The notes under the pieces are model-generated. The model saw only the letters and a program-made list of their open reading frames with translations, was not told the DNA's origin and did not search any database. Of a stretch of DNA of 64,000 nt, positions 37,695 through 47,585 are shown one piece after another. Positions within the stretch are counted from its first letter, which is position 1; every line of letters begins with the position of its first letter. A program made the position numbers and the translations under genes. Source of the stretch: Balneola sp. (GTDB taxonomy: Bacteria; Bacteroidota; Rhodothermia; Balneolales; Balneolaceae); the NCBI GenBank assembly GCA_017643645.1, contig JAEPNB010000002.1:62001-126000 (forward strand). The letters are read 5' to 3'.

Positions 37695-38876
37695 ATGAAA
37701 AATAAATTCTCTGAAGAAAGTATTGATTTCATAAAAGATCATATCAATGATGATCCCGCTGAGATTATGCTTCAGTCGCGGAAGTTTCCGGAGCTGCCGA
37801 TGAGAGATATTGTGGTTCAGATCGCATCCAGACAAAAAGCGAAAGATAAATTACCGGAATGGTTTGGTAATTATGAACTGATATTACCTCCCAAACAAAA
37901 TCTGGAACAGGCTTCTTCAGAGATTACGGCAAAGTTTAAAGCACGTTTTGTAGAAGGGGATTCACTTGTTGATCTGACCGGTGGAACCGGAGTCGATACT
38001 TTTTATTTGTCCCGAAAAATGAGATCGACGGTTTATTTGGAACCGAATGAAGAGCTTTGCACGGTATCAAAACATAATTTTGAGGTTCTTGGAGCTAATA
38101 TTGAAGTTCAAAACTCTACAGCGGAAAATGTACTAAAGCAAAGTTCTGATCACTTTAATTGGATATTTATAGATCCATCCAGACGTGATGATTCACAAAA
38201 CAGAGTGTACGCTCTGGAAGATTGTGTGCCAAATGTGATTGAGTTGGAAGAACAGTTGTTGAATTCAGCTGAGAATGTGCTGATCAAAGCGTCGCCAATG
38301 CTGGACATCAAGAAAACCTTAGAACAGTTTAGTTCTTGTTATAAAGTACAGGTAGTGGCGGTAGACAATGAAGTAAAAGAGTTGTTAATCTATCTGAATA
38401 AAGAATTTTTAGGTGAAGCTGATATTGAAGCCTGGAATATTTCAGTAAAAAGGGAAGAGGAACTATTCTCATTCAAATACTCAGATGAAGAGTCTTGTGA
38501 TTTCGATATAGGAGAACCTCAGAAGTATCTTTATGAACCGAATGCACCCTTAATGAAAGCAGGTGCTTATAAATTGATCGGTTTAGAATTTGGTGTACAG
38601 AAATTACATCCGAATACACATTTATATACCTCCGAAGAGCTTATCGAAAACTTTCCGGGAAAGAAATTACTGATCAAAGAAGAGTTTAGTCCGGCTAAGA
38701 AGCAAATCAAAAAAAGAGTTAAGAACGACAAAGTAAATGTAATTGTCAGAAATTATCCGATGGGGGCAAATGAGATCAAAAAGAAGTTCGGCTTAAAAGA
38801 CGGAGGAGAGGGCTTTCTTATTTTTTGTAAGATCGAAGGCAACGGTTTAAAGGCGATCTGGTGTGAGAGGGTTTAG
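37695..38876 (+). CDS. SAM-dependent methyltransferase with THUMP-like domain
   Basis: The 393-aa protein contains a class I methyltransferase core (SLVDLTGGTGVDTFYLSRKM, then VYLEPNEELC, WIFIDPSRRDDSQ, where DPSRR takes the place of the usual catalytic motif IV). A C-terminal segment (VRNYPMGANEIKKKFGLKDG) matches the THUMP-like domain found with this family in Bacteroidota. RNA is the likely substrate, but the target is not known. It is cytoplasmic. The gene is divergent from the carotenoid desaturase and stands alone. Confidence 0.83.
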   Translation: MKNKFSEESIDFIKDHINDDPAEIMLQSRKFPELPMRDIVVQIASRQKAKDKLPEWFGNYELILPPKQNLEQASSEITAKFKARFVEGDSLVDLTGGTGVDTFYLSRKMRSTVYLEPNEELCTVSKHNFEVLGANIEVQNSTAENVLKQSSDHFNWIFIDPSRRDDSQNRVYALEDCVPNVIELEEQLLNSAENVLIKASPMLDIKKTLEQFSSCYKVQVVAVDNEVKELLIYLNKEFLGEADIEAWNISVKREEELFSFKYSDEESCDFDIGEPQKYLYEPNAPLMKAGAYKLIGLEFGVQKLHPNTHLYTSEELIENFPGKKLLIKEEFSPAKKQIKKRVKNDKVNVIVRNYPMGANEIKKKFGLKDGGEGFLIFCKIEGNGLKAIWCERV

Positions 38877-38967
38877 TTCGTCGAAGTGTGGTACTTGAAC
38901 CAGAAAGGAGTAACTGTCGTCCAAGCGAGACGCTTAAACCAGGAACTAGAAAGGTTAATTTAAAATA

Positions 38968-40311
38968 TTATAACGCATCGATGGCTTCATCCATCCAGCT
39001 TAATCGGTCAGATATCCAGTCTTTAAGGTAGTTGATCTCATCGTCGTAAGCATCACCAACAAAATTATTCGGATGAACATCAGTCCCCAGTATATCCCAT
39101 GTCACAAAATTTCTTTCTGCGGCACCGGATTCCTGCAGCAAAGCCGAATAATTATCTATCATCAGGTTCAGATTGCTCAAAGCAAATTCATCATTACGAA
39201 GCTTATTCCATCGATCTTTAAGTTGTGCTACAAATGCAGGATCTTCCAGAAATCTACTCCACCAGAATGGCACTTGCTGATCATGATCTCCGCACCTTTT
39301 GTTAAAAGTATAAGCCCAAATATTAGTTTCTCCGGCACTGCAATAATCAACATTACCGAGTGAGTAGTTGAAATCCCAAACGGGTCCCATATTCAGTTTA
39401 CCGTTTTTATCTTTAGTTATATAAGTGCTTAAACGGAATGCATCTACATTGTTTGCCAGTTCATTGATAAGGAAGAAGTCAATAAAACTGGAAACATTGA
39501 TATATGAGAGATAGCCTGTTACAGGGTCTGTAAAATTCTGAGAAGCTAAAGCATCTTCAAATCCATAAATGTAATTGCGGATATAGTTTTTTTGTTGATC
39601 AGTGATGTCATCAGCACCGGGTTCTTCATAAACAAAAGTAATTTGTTGTCCTCTTTGTGCAAATGGCGGTTGATAGTTCGATGTGAAAGAATCATTGATT
39701 TTTTCTTCGTCATCCCTGTCAATTTGAAGAATATAACCTCCGGTCAGATCTTCTCCTGAATTTTCATCAGGGTTTAGCTTACTGATATCAATTCTGTTAT
39801 TGTCTCTTTTGAGCTTTTCCGAAAGAACATAAACTCCTTTATGTACATCATTTAGATTGAGTTCCACGAGTACACTTCTGCTTGAATAATTTCCCATTTC
39901 CCGAAACAGATCATAGATAAAAATATTTCGAATCAAGGTTTTGTCGCTGTAAGGACCGGTTAACCCCCAGTCTTCTTCTTCAGGTAATCCAAGCAACGCA
40001 ACATCAAGATCCTCATTATTACCGTCCCTTGTTTCAAAACTGTAAGATTTTTTGGGAAAGCTTTGTGAACTTGAGCCTCTGGATTCTATCGCAATATTAC
40101 CTTCAAAGCTGATTTCACTACCGATCGCTATTGTTAACTCAGCATTAATTTTAGGGTTGTTTGGGATAGGATTTCCTGAAGTATTTACATTAAATACAGG
40201 GATAACATCAGCGGGAATAGCATCACCTTTATCATTATTGGTATTACAGCTGAAAGTGATTAAAGAAACAAGTATTAAAGCACATTTTAAAAGATTTTTG
40301 CTAACCATCAA
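38968..40311 (-). CDS. CotH-family protein kinase-like lipoprotein
   Basis: The 447-aa product has a lipoprotein signal with lipobox LITFSC. The rest matches the CotH family: IAIESRGSSSQSFPKKSYSF near the N-terminus, WGLTGPYSDKTLIRNIFIYD, GVYVLSEKLKRDNNRIDI, GGYILQIDRDD and the metal-site-like GPVWDFNYSLGN. In Bacillus CotH is an atypical kinase of spore-coat proteins; secreted homologs in non-spore-formers have unknown targets. The lipid anchor puts this one at the outer envelope. It lies 55 bases downstream of an SDR gene on the same strand and may be transcribed with it. Confidence 0.87.
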   Translation of the reverse strand: MMVSKNLLKCALILVSLITFSCNTNNDKGDAIPADVIPVFNVNTSGNPIPNNPKINAELTIAIGSEISFEGNIAIESRGSSSQSFPKKSYSFETRDGNNEDLDVALLGLPEEEDWGLTGPYSDKTLIRNIFIYDLFREMGNYSSRSVLVELNLNDVHKGVYVLSEKLKRDNNRIDISKLNPDENSGEDLTGGYILQIDRDDEEKINDSFTSNYQPPFAQRGQQITFVYEEPGADDITDQQKNYIRNYIYGFEDALASQNFTDPVTGYLSYINVSSFIDFFLINELANNVDAFRLSTYITKDKNGKLNMGPVWDFNYSLGNVDYCSAGETNIWAYTFNKRCGDHDQQVPFWWSRFLEDPAFVAQLKDRWNKLRNDEFALSNLNLMIDNYSALLQESGAAERNFVTWDILGTDVHPNNFVGDAYDDEINYLKDWISDRLSWMDEAIDAL

Positions 40312-40366
40312 CTTTACATTTTTACTTTTTCTTTGAACTATGAATAATCAGGATTGAGAATCTTTA

Positions 40367-40969
40367 CTACTCATAAAACCTGATTATTTCACCGTTTCCT
40401 CTGCCTTTTACACTACGTTCATACGCTTTTATAACTTTAGCGGTTGGAACAGGGTTGTGACCCGGAAAATAGCTCTTATATTTTTCATAGGCATCTTCAA
40501 CCATTCCAAGAGATACAGCGTTTATCCTTGGAGTTCCATTAAGTTCTAAAGCCACGGCTTGTACAAAGCTGTGAATTCCGCCATTCACCATTGCTGCACT
40601 TGTAGTTTTGATGACAGGATCATCTGCCAATATACCTGTTGATAATGTTAAAGAACCACCTTCATTCAGATAATGTCTTCCGATACGTACTAGATTAACC
40701 TGACCCATTAACTTACTTCTAATGCCGATATAGTAATCATGTTCTGATAAATTATCGAAATCATCCCATTTAGCTTCACCTGCAATACAAACGATTGCAT
40801 CAACCTTACCGGTTCTATTTAAGCCTTCTTTAATAGAATCAGGATCGGCAATATCAATGCTAATATCACCACTGTTTCTGCCTGCAACAATCACTTCATC
40901 AGTTTTAGAAAAGTATTCAGATACCGGCTTGCCAATTGTTCCTTTTCCACCGATAATTAAGATCTTCAT
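40367..40969 (-). CDS. Short-chain dehydrogenase-like protein lacking the catalytic Tyr
   Basis: The 200-aa protein has a compact SDR Rossmann fold (IIGGKGTIGKPV, then AIVCIAGEAKW and LSTGILADDP). It matches the small SDR subgroup in which the usual YxxxK active site is not kept: the aligned segment is SAAMVNGGIHSFVQA, with Ser in STG present but no Tyr at the expected place. A different chemistry or a binding role is possible. It is followed by the CotH-like gene and preceded by rlmD with a 20-base gap. Confidence 0.8.
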   Translation of the reverse strand: MKILIIGGKGTIGKPVSEYFSKTDEVIVAGRNSGDISIDIADPDSIKEGLNRTGKVDAIVCIAGEAKWDDFDNLSEHDYYIGIRSKLMGQVNLVRIGRHYLNEGGSLTLSTGILADDPVIKTTSAAMVNGGIHSFVQAVALELNGTPRINAVSLGMVEDAYEKYKSYFPGHNPVPTAKVIKAYERSVKGRGNGEIIRFYE

Positions 40970-40989
40970 CCTGTAATTTATTTGAATGT

Positions 40990-42402
40990 CTAAATTTGTT
41001 TTAAACGAAGTTTTGCTACTGCTTCTACATGATATGTTTGAGGAAACATATCAACAGGTTGTACTTCCAAAACATCATACACCTCAGCGAGTTCTTTCAG
41101 ATCTCTAGCCATTGTAGAACTGTCACAGCTTACATAAACGAGTTTAGGTACTCTCAGTTCTTTTAATCTTTTTACCACATCAGGATGCATACCTGCACGG
41201 GGAGGGTCTGTGATCAGTACATCGGGAGCTCCGAACTCATCTACCATTTCTTGTGTAAACACATCTTTCATATCACCTTTGATAAAAGATACATTGCCTA
41301 CATTATTTTCTTTGGCATTATATCTGGCATTTTCAACGGCCACATCTACAAGTTCGATTCCCAATACCTTTTCTGCCTTTTGGCTCATAAACAAGCTCAA
41401 AGTTCCTACGCCGCAATATAAATCATAAACGACTTCTCCGTCTTTTAAATCAGCGAATTCTCTTGCCGTTTCATATAATCGTTCTGCCTGAGCTGTATTG
41501 GTTTGAAAAAACGCATTGGGATGTATTTTAAAAGTGTGATCACCAATTTTATCTACTATATAACCCGGGCCATGAATAATTTTTTCGATTCTGCCAATGG
41601 ACGTAGGGCTTTTAGTGTCGTTTATATTGTTCACAATGGTTGTTATGACCGGAAACTCCTGAAGTAGCTCATCAGATAGTTTTTTTATCAATTTCTGATC
41701 ATCCTGATAAGTAACAAAGTTTACCATAAAGTCATCGGTATGGAATGAGTTACGAATCATCAAGTGTCGCATAAAGCCTTCATGTTTCATGGCATCAAAA
41801 GGCGGGATATCATGTTGAATGCAGTAGTTTCTTACAAAATCTAAAATCTCAAACGATTCTTTTCGTTGAAGATGACATTCATTTAAATTCAGGATTTTGT
41901 CAAACCTTCCGGGAGCATGCATTCCGGCTGCAAAACCAGAGTCGTCCACAAATTCTTCTTTATTGATTTCCTCTTGTGTAAGCCATCTTCGATTACTGAA
42001 ACTATATTCCATTTTGTTACGGTAATAGAAATCAGATTCACTTCCCATAGCAGGATGAACGATGGTGTCTGATAACCCGCCAAGTCTTGTGATGTGATCG
42101 GCTACTTGTTGCCCTTTATACTCAAGTTGTTTGGCATAAGGAACGTGTTGCCAGCTACACCCGCCACAAACATTAGCATGCTGACACTTTGGAGTTATAC
42201 GGTCTTTACTGGGTTCTAAAACTTCCAGAAGCTTAGCTTCTCTGTAATTCTTCTTCTTTTTTATGATTCGGGCTTTTACAAGATCGCCGGGAGCAGTTCC
42301 ATAAACAAAAACGGCTAGTCCGTCTACTTTGGCCACACCTTTTCCTCTAAAAGCCGCACTTTCAATTTCTAATGTGACTTCTTCGCCTTTTTTAAGTGCC
42401 AT
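40990..42402 (-). CDS. rlmD: 23S rRNA (uracil-5-)-methyltransferase RlmD
   Basis: The 470-aa protein has an N-terminal TRAM domain (EIESAAFRGKGVAKVDGLAV), an iron-sulfur cysteine cluster (CQHANVCGGCSWQH) and a class I methyltransferase domain: FFQTNTAQAE, VYDLYCGVGTLSLF, LITDPPRAGMHPDVV and the catalytic YVSCDSSTMARDL. This is the TrmA/RlmC/RlmD family, which makes 5-methyluridine in rRNA or tRNA using SAM. The Fe-S motif points to RlmD/RumA over TrmA; the exact site (such as U1939) is inferred. It starts 2 bases after the cNMP-binding gene, so the two are co-transcribed. Confidence 0.9.
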   Translation of the reverse strand: MALKKGEEVTLEIESAAFRGKGVAKVDGLAVFVYGTAPGDLVKARIIKKKKNYREAKLLEVLEPSKDRITPKCQHANVCGGCSWQHVPYAKQLEYKGQQVADHITRLGGLSDTIVHPAMGSESDFYYRNKMEYSFSNRRWLTQEEINKEEFVDDSGFAAGMHAPGRFDKILNLNECHLQRKESFEILDFVRNYCIQHDIPPFDAMKHEGFMRHLMIRNSFHTDDFMVNFVTYQDDQKLIKKLSDELLQEFPVITTIVNNINDTKSPTSIGRIEKIIHGPGYIVDKIGDHTFKIHPNAFFQTNTAQAERLYETAREFADLKDGEVVYDLYCGVGTLSLFMSQKAEKVLGIELVDVAVENARYNAKENNVGNVSFIKGDMKDVFTQEMVDEFGAPDVLITDPPRAGMHPDVVKRLKELRVPKLVYVSCDSSTMARDLKELAEVYDVLEVQPVDMFPQTYHVEAVAKLRLKQI

Positions 42403-42404
42403 TA

Positions 42405-42944
42405 TTAATCTTCAGAATTTTCGTAGTAAGTATCAAATTGTATTTGAAGAGCTTTTTCCTGTCCGGCTACCTCTTCAATGATATAAGTAGCTTTTTCTAA
42501 CTGCCGTAGTGCAATATTTGTAAGTGATTGAAGAAATTTAACAGCTATTTGGGGATGTCGGTCTCTTAAAACTTCAAAATCAGGTTGAAAAAAACCCAGA
42601 AGCTGACAATCCGTTACACATTGGGCTGTGGCTTTCCTTCTTAGGTTATAACCGATCGAGAGGGCACCAAAGCTGTCGGGAGCGTCTAATATAAACTTAC
42701 TTGAATCGTCAGGTTGTATAGTTTCTTCATTATTGGCATTCAGCATTAGTTCAATTTTTCCATCCTGAATAAAATACATTCCCGTCCCGGGATCATTCCT
42801 GTAGAATACATATTCTCCTTCCTTATAATTTCTTTTATGGCAGAGCTGTAAAAACTCATATCGCTCCGCGCTGGATAAATTTTTAAGAAATTTAGAGCCG
42901 AATACGATGTTCAGCTGTTGTTTAATATTTGTTAGTTTTCCCAT
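42405..42944 (-). CDS. Cyclic nucleotide-binding domain protein
   Basis: The 179-aa protein has a single CAP/cNMP-binding beta-roll (EGEYVFYRNDPGTGMYFIQD, then the phosphate-binding-cassette-like FGALSIGYNLRRKATAQC). There is no C-terminal helix-turn-helix, so it is not a CRP-type transcription factor as it stands. It may sense a nucleotide and act through partner proteins. It lies between the outer-membrane gene 12 bases upstream and rlmD, in one - strand operon. Confidence 0.8.
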   Translation of the reverse strand: MGKLTNIKQQLNIVFGSKFLKNLSSAERYEFLQLCHKRNYKEGEYVFYRNDPGTGMYFIQDGKIELMLNANNEETIQPDDSSKFILDAPDSFGALSIGYNLRRKATAQCVTDCQLLGFFQPDFEVLRDRHPQIAVKFLQSLTNIALRQLEKATYIIEEVAGQEKALQIQFDTYYENSED

Positions 42945-42956
42945 GCCTAAATAACG

Positions 42957-45359
42957 TTAAAAAGAATGACCGATACCAAAACTAAAGTACAATTTTTTAT
43001 TATTGAACCAACCTGCTTCCAAATCATGAGCTCTGAATGTAAAATCAAAACGAGCAACTATATATTCCCAATCAAGACGCAAGCCTAAACCTGTACCAAC
43101 TGCAATTTGATTATAGAAATCGTTGAACTTAAAACGCCCGTCTTCAAGTTCTTCGTCATCGGCTGCATCATTTTTCGGACCATACCAGATATTTCCGGCG
43201 TCAACATACCATGCTGCGTGCCAGTTTGCTCCAATTACGTCCCTGATAAATATCTGTCTTGCTTCAGTAAATGCAGCAAGTTTAATTTCACCACCATTAA
43301 TACGAACATCTTCAGATTTGATAGAACCCGGACCCAGCTGGAAAGGTCCCCAACCTCTGATATCGTTACTTCCACCCGCAAAAAACCGCCTGTTCAGTGG
43401 TATGGTTGTACTGCTTCCATATGGTTGAGCAATACCTCCATATAATCGCCAAGCAAATACGGCTGAATTTGAAATCGGTATATACTTCCTGTAATCTGCA
43501 GTTGCTTTAATATACCGGCTGTAGCTTAATTCATTTTCACTCACTTTAAAAAGAGAAGGGAGGTTTTGCTCTAAGGTATCAGGAGTAACCACATATTTAT
43601 CGACAATATAGGGAATGTTACCACCTGTAGATATAGAGTATTCACTGAAATAACCCCTGTTTCGTTTAATAAGATCAGTATTCTGATTTCTGAATGTATA
43701 TCTTATAACCGAAGAAATCTGAGGCCTGAAATCTTCTAAGATCCTTGTTAACTCTATCGGATCGGCTGTGGTACTATCGCCCGAAGTACCTGAGCCAAAG
43801 TCATTCCTGAGGTTGTTAATAAATTCATCCGTTGGCGATGGATCTACAATGTCCAGTTCAATAAGATCCAAAAAACTTGAAAATCTCGGGTTGTGCTGAA
43901 CTTCATATCTTAAATTAAATTGTACATCACTATTGATATCAAAGAATAACTGATCGGATCTGCTGTACGACAGTGAATATCTTGTTAAACCGCTTGTAAA
44001 GAACCGGGTGTTATCCAGAAATGCGAATGGGAAATTAAGTCTTGGTACAGTGTAATCTCCTCTTAGCTCATAACTTCTGAAAATTGAAGATTGAGTAGAG
44101 GTATCTGCAATTTCTTCAAGCACACTTTTACTCACGAATTCAAAACTAACATTTGCTGAAAGAGAGAAGTTTTCAGCTTTACCAAATGCATTGTTATTCG
44201 TGTAATCAACCCCAAGACCGGTACCGAATCCATATCTCTTCATGCCGAATATCTCGGCTCCAATGCTATGCTTTGTAAGGGATTGCAGGTCCAGATATGT
44301 TGGGATAGAAGATTGAGAAAAGTCGGGTTGACTTCCTTCTTGGTTCTGACCGAATCTTCTGATAAATAACATTCCAAGGTTTTGATATTCACGGATAGTA
44401 TTCAGATATAATTCGTGATTGTATACATCTCCGGGTTTAAACAGTATCTGATCAGTCAGTAATGAAAATTTCGTTTGTGCTGCGGGTTCTTTTTTTAGAA
44501 ATATCCTTGTGGTATCAATTACTTCTTGATCAGATGAAACAGTATCTATTTGTGTATAGTTATCAGGGGGCGTCCCATCAGCAAGACTTATATGCACATC
44601 TCCAAACCGAAATACTTTTCCGGGGTTAATTCTGAATTGTACATCAAGAAAAGTGGAATCTTGTTGTTGAGTCTGAACCAGAGCAATTACTGAATCTTTT
44701 TGGATTGAGGCATAACCGTTATTTTTTAAAAAATTGATTATTCTTTGCTGTTCAGAGCCCAATTCCTGAGTGTTATACTGTCGGTTTACTGTATAAGTTG
44801 AATCATTGATTCGGTCTCTGGTTAAGGGGCTGTCTCTCATGAAATCAATTCTCTTTTCCAATGTGGCAAAAAAGGGGAGCCCTTTATATGAAATTGTTTC
44901 AATTTTTGAGGGCGTGCCTTCTGTAACAATAAATGACACTTCAACTTTATCAGTTTTGTACTCAACTATTGTTGTGTCAACATTAACTCTGAGATAGCCT
45001 AAGGATTCATAATATAGCCTTATCCTTTCCATATCGTTAGCTACAACAGAACGATCCAGATAAATAGGATCTTCTCCAAAACGCCCGTTGCTGAGTTCCC
45101 AGAAATAATACCAGGGAGTAAACCTGGGAATTCCCAAAAATTCCCGATTTGTTTTAGTTCGAATTAATGTTTCAAGAGTTCGGTCTTTTACATTCTTGTT
45201 ACCCGAAAATCTGATTCTGCGGACTACATCATTAGAAGTGCTGTCTGAAACTACAGAAGCATTTTGGGCTAATACTTTAACCTGTGCGGTACTAGTTAAA
45301 AGTACCGTAAAGAGGAAAGATAGAATAATAAATGATATTGTAGGCAGGGGGTTTCTCAA
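42957..45359 (-). CDS. BamA/TamA-family outer-membrane protein
   Basis: The 800-aa protein has a signal peptide probably ending in VLA before Gln. POTRA-like domains (IRFSGNKNVKDRTLETLI, ISYKGLPFF, VFRFGDVHISLADG) fill about residues 45-340. The C-terminal half is a 16-strand beta-barrel with the Omp85 signature FFAGGSNDIRGWGP and a final aromatic end (YFSFGIGHSF). Omp85 proteins insert or transport outer-membrane proteins; the few POTRA units and the 800-aa length fit a TamA/TamL-type paralog more than the main BamA. It heads a - strand operon with the cNMP-binding and RlmD genes. Confidence 0.87.
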   Translation of the reverse strand: MRNPLPTISFIILSFLFTVLLTSTAQVKVLAQNASVVSDSTSNDVVRRIRFSGNKNVKDRTLETLIRTKTNREFLGIPRFTPWYYFWELSNGRFGEDPIYLDRSVVANDMERIRLYYESLGYLRVNVDTTIVEYKTDKVEVSFIVTEGTPSKIETISYKGLPFFATLEKRIDFMRDSPLTRDRINDSTYTVNRQYNTQELGSEQQRIINFLKNNGYASIQKDSVIALVQTQQQDSTFLDVQFRINPGKVFRFGDVHISLADGTPPDNYTQIDTVSSDQEVIDTTRIFLKKEPAAQTKFSLLTDQILFKPGDVYNHELYLNTIREYQNLGMLFIRRFGQNQEGSQPDFSQSSIPTYLDLQSLTKHSIGAEIFGMKRYGFGTGLGVDYTNNNAFGKAENFSLSANVSFEFVSKSVLEEIADTSTQSSIFRSYELRGDYTVPRLNFPFAFLDNTRFFTSGLTRYSLSYSRSDQLFFDINSDVQFNLRYEVQHNPRFSSFLDLIELDIVDPSPTDEFINNLRNDFGSGTSGDSTTADPIELTRILEDFRPQISSVIRYTFRNQNTDLIKRNRGYFSEYSISTGGNIPYIVDKYVVTPDTLEQNLPSLFKVSENELSYSRYIKATADYRKYIPISNSAVFAWRLYGGIAQPYGSSTTIPLNRRFFAGGSNDIRGWGPFQLGPGSIKSEDVRINGGEIKLAAFTEARQIFIRDVIGANWHAAWYVDAGNIWYGPKNDAADDEELEDGRFKFNDFYNQIAVGTGLGLRLDWEYIVARFDFTFRAHDLEAGWFNNKKLYFSFGIGHSF

Positions 45360-45402
45360 TGGTGGAGGTTATGTTCAATTACATAACCAGACTTATTTGG
45401 TG

Positions 45403-45657
45403 CTAAACGTCGTCATAATCGAAACCTTCATCCTCTTCATTATGGAAGAAGTCTTCTTTTTGAATATAATCCGGCCAAATATCCTCTATATTTTCATAGA
45501 TCGTATTCTCACCTTCATCTAATTCCTCTAATTCCTCAAGATTAGTAATCACCTGAGAAGGGAGTCCATTCCTTTCTGCCCATTCTATCAGCTCTTCTCT
45601 GTTCGCTGGGAATGGTGCTTCATCTAAAGCGGCGGCTAATTCTACAGTCCAAATCAT
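45403..45657 (-). CDS. DUF2795 small acidic protein
   Basis: The 84-aa protein matches DUF2795 (VELAAALDEAPFPANREELI, then EWAERNGLPSQVITNLEEL). An acidic tail rich in Asp and Glu follows. The function of the family is unknown. It is divergent from tatA and lies 43 bases upstream of the outer-membrane gene on the same strand. Confidence 0.82.
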   Translation of the reverse strand: MIWTVELAAALDEAPFPANREELIEWAERNGLPSQVITNLEELEELDEGENTIYENIEDIWPDYIQKEDFFHNEEDEGFDYDDV

Positions 45658-45811
45658 AAATAATTTTTTTTATTAATTAAGTGAGTGAATGATACAATTC
45701 TACTTGAATTTTCCAAGTATCGTTCCAAATAATTTTTGATCTTAAATCGTGCCGAAAATATTGTTATCTTAGCACAATTACATCAACTAAATCCAAAGAG
45801 GATTATTTTTT

Positions 45812-46027
45812 ATGGGAAGTTTTGGAACAACCGAAATTATTATCATAGCTATTCTTGTTTTAGTGCTTTTTGGTGCTAAAAGAATTCCCGAGTTAGCAAA
45901 AGGATTAGGCCAGGGAATTAAAGAGTTCAGAAAAGCTTCAAGTGATATCAAAAAAGAAATTGAAGACAGTTCTCGGGATATTGACGACGCTGTAAATTCA
46001 GAAGAAACAAAATCTAACTCAAAATAA
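45812..46027 (+). CDS. tatA: Sec-independent translocase subunit TatA
   Basis: The 71-aa protein has an N-terminal membrane helix (FGTTEIIIIAILVLVLFGAK) followed by the hinge and amphipathic helix (RIPELAKGLGQGIKEFRKAS) of the TatA/TatE family. It forms the pore for export of folded twin-arginine substrates. tatB and tatC are not in the window. It starts a compact + strand run, with gatA 7 bases downstream. An AGAGGA site precedes ATG 45812. Confidence 0.93.
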   Translation: MGSFGTTEIIIIAILVLVLFGAKRIPELAKGLGQGIKEFRKASSDIKKEIEDSSRDIDDAVNSEETKSNSK

Positions 46028-46034
46028 CAGAAGA

Positions 46035-47558
46035 TTGTCTACAAACAGCATCGCTGAGATAAAAGAACAAATTCTCAACGAAAACCTCTCCCTGAAAGAT
46101 ATTGTTACTGACTATATTGCAAGGATTGAAGAACAAAATTCGGAAATCAATGCATTTGTCTCAACTTATTTCGAAGAGGCTCTTTCTGAAGCAGAAAAAA
46201 TTGAAAAAAAGATAAAAAACGGAACCGCGGGCTCTCTCGCGGGTGCAGTTCTGGGTATAAAAGATCTGATTTGTGAGCGAGGACGCCAAGCTACTTGTGC
46301 GTCTGAGATTCTGGGTGACTTTGAGAGTGTATATGATGCCACTGTCATAGAGCGTTTAAAAGCAGAAGATGCAATTCTGATCGGAAGAACCAACATGGAT
46401 GAATTTGCCATGGGTTCAGCAAACCAGTTCAGTAGATACGGAGCGGTAAAAAATCCGGTTGATACATCTAAAGTATCCGGAGGTTCATCAGGAGGGAGTG
46501 CTGCAGCAGTGGCATCAAAAATGGTGAGCGCATCTCTGGGGTCCGATACCGGTGGTTCAATTCGGCAACCGGCAGCATTTTGCGGGGTTGTTGGGGTAAA
46601 ACCTACCTACGGTCGTGTTTCCCGTTGGGGATTAATAGCTTTTGCTTCTTCATTTGATTGTATTGGACCTTTTGCTAATAATGTTGAAGATGCTGCAAGA
46701 GTGCTTCAAGCTATTTCCGGGTTTGATGAAAAAGATAATACCTCAGCAAATATTCCTGTTCAGAATTTTACTGAAGAGCTTAAGCAACCAAATAAAAATA
46801 TCAGAATTGGTGTACCGGAAGAATATTTTGGCGAAGGACTGGATTCAGAGATTTCTTCTAATATTAATGAAACTCTTAAAAAGCTTGAATCAGAAGGTGC
46901 TGAGCTGGTACCGATCAGTTTACCACATACTAAATATGGAATTGCTACTTATTATGTACTTGCTACGGCAGAAGCTTCCAGTAATTTAGCTCGATTTGAT
47001 GGTATTAGATACGGACACAGAGCTGAGAAAGCATCCGTTGTTGAGGAGTTAAAAGAAGAAGAAAGTCGCTTAAGGGAGGAATTTAAAGATGATCAGGCTC
47101 AATTAGATCTGGAATTATCTAAAATGGACAGTGCATTAATAAAGCTGTACAAGAAATCCCGAACCGAAGGTTTTGGCACCGAAGTAAAGCGAAGAATTAT
47201 GTTGGGTACTTATGTGCTCAGTTCAGGTTATTACGACGCTTATTATGCAAAAGCGCAAAAAGTTAGACGCCTTATTCAGGAAGATTTCAAAAAAGCCTTC
47301 GAAAAAGTTGATGTAATTGCCGGTCCTACAACTCCAACTACAGCTTTTGAGCAAGGAGCGAAGCTGGATGATCCTGTCCAAATGTATCTTAATGATATTT
47401 ATACTACCTCAGCGAATTTAGCAGGCATTTGCGGAATAAGTGTTCCATCGGGTTCTCACTCGAACGGTTTGCCAATAGGGATTCAATTTTTGGCGGATTC
47501 ATTTCAGGAATCTAAAATTCTTAACGCCGGAAGATTAGTTGAACTTCTGGATAAATAG
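46035..47558 (+). CDS. gatA: Asp/Glu-tRNA amidotransferase subunit A
   Basis: The 507-aa protein belongs to the amidase-signature family, with the Ser-Ser-Lys catalytic elements: AVLGIKDLICERG (Lys), GGSSGGSAAAVAS (Ser) and SDTGGSIRQPAAFCGVVG (nucleophile Ser). The region FATGSANQ-type and VKPTYGRVSRWGLIAFASSF are specific for GatA. It releases ammonia from glutamine for transfer to Asp-tRNA(Asn) or Glu-tRNA(Gln) in the GatCAB complex. gatB and gatC are not in the window. The start TTG 46035 follows AGAAG closely after tatA. Confidence 0.93.
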   Translation: MSTNSIAEIKEQILNENLSLKDIVTDYIARIEEQNSEINAFVSTYFEEALSEAEKIEKKIKNGTAGSLAGAVLGIKDLICERGRQATCASEILGDFESVYDATVIERLKAEDAILIGRTNMDEFAMGSANQFSRYGAVKNPVDTSKVSGGSSGGSAAAVASKMVSASLGSDTGGSIRQPAAFCGVVGVKPTYGRVSRWGLIAFASSFDCIGPFANNVEDAARVLQAISGFDEKDNTSANIPVQNFTEELKQPNKNIRIGVPEEYFGEGLDSEISSNINETLKKLESEGAELVPISLPHTKYGIATYYVLATAEASSNLARFDGIRYGHRAEKASVVEELKEEESRLREEFKDDQAQLDLELSKMDSALIKLYKKSRTEGFGTEVKRRIMLGTYVLSSGYYDAYYAKAQKVRRLIQEDFKKAFEKVDVIAGPTTPTTAFEQGAKLDDPVQMYLNDIYTTSANLAGICGISVPSGSHSNGLPIGIQFLADSFQESKILNAGRLVELLDK

Positions 47559-47585
47559 AAAAGTTAAGTTCTGAAAACCGGATAA

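Noticed and set aside
37530-37835. 101-codon open frame on the - strand across the gap at 37.6 kb
   Set aside because: It runs antisense into the start of the methyltransferase gene and through the repeat block. Its translation has no family features.
43107-43445. Two open frames antisense to the outer-membrane protein gene
   Set aside because: They overlap well-conserved Omp85 barrel coding sequence and show no domain or start signals.
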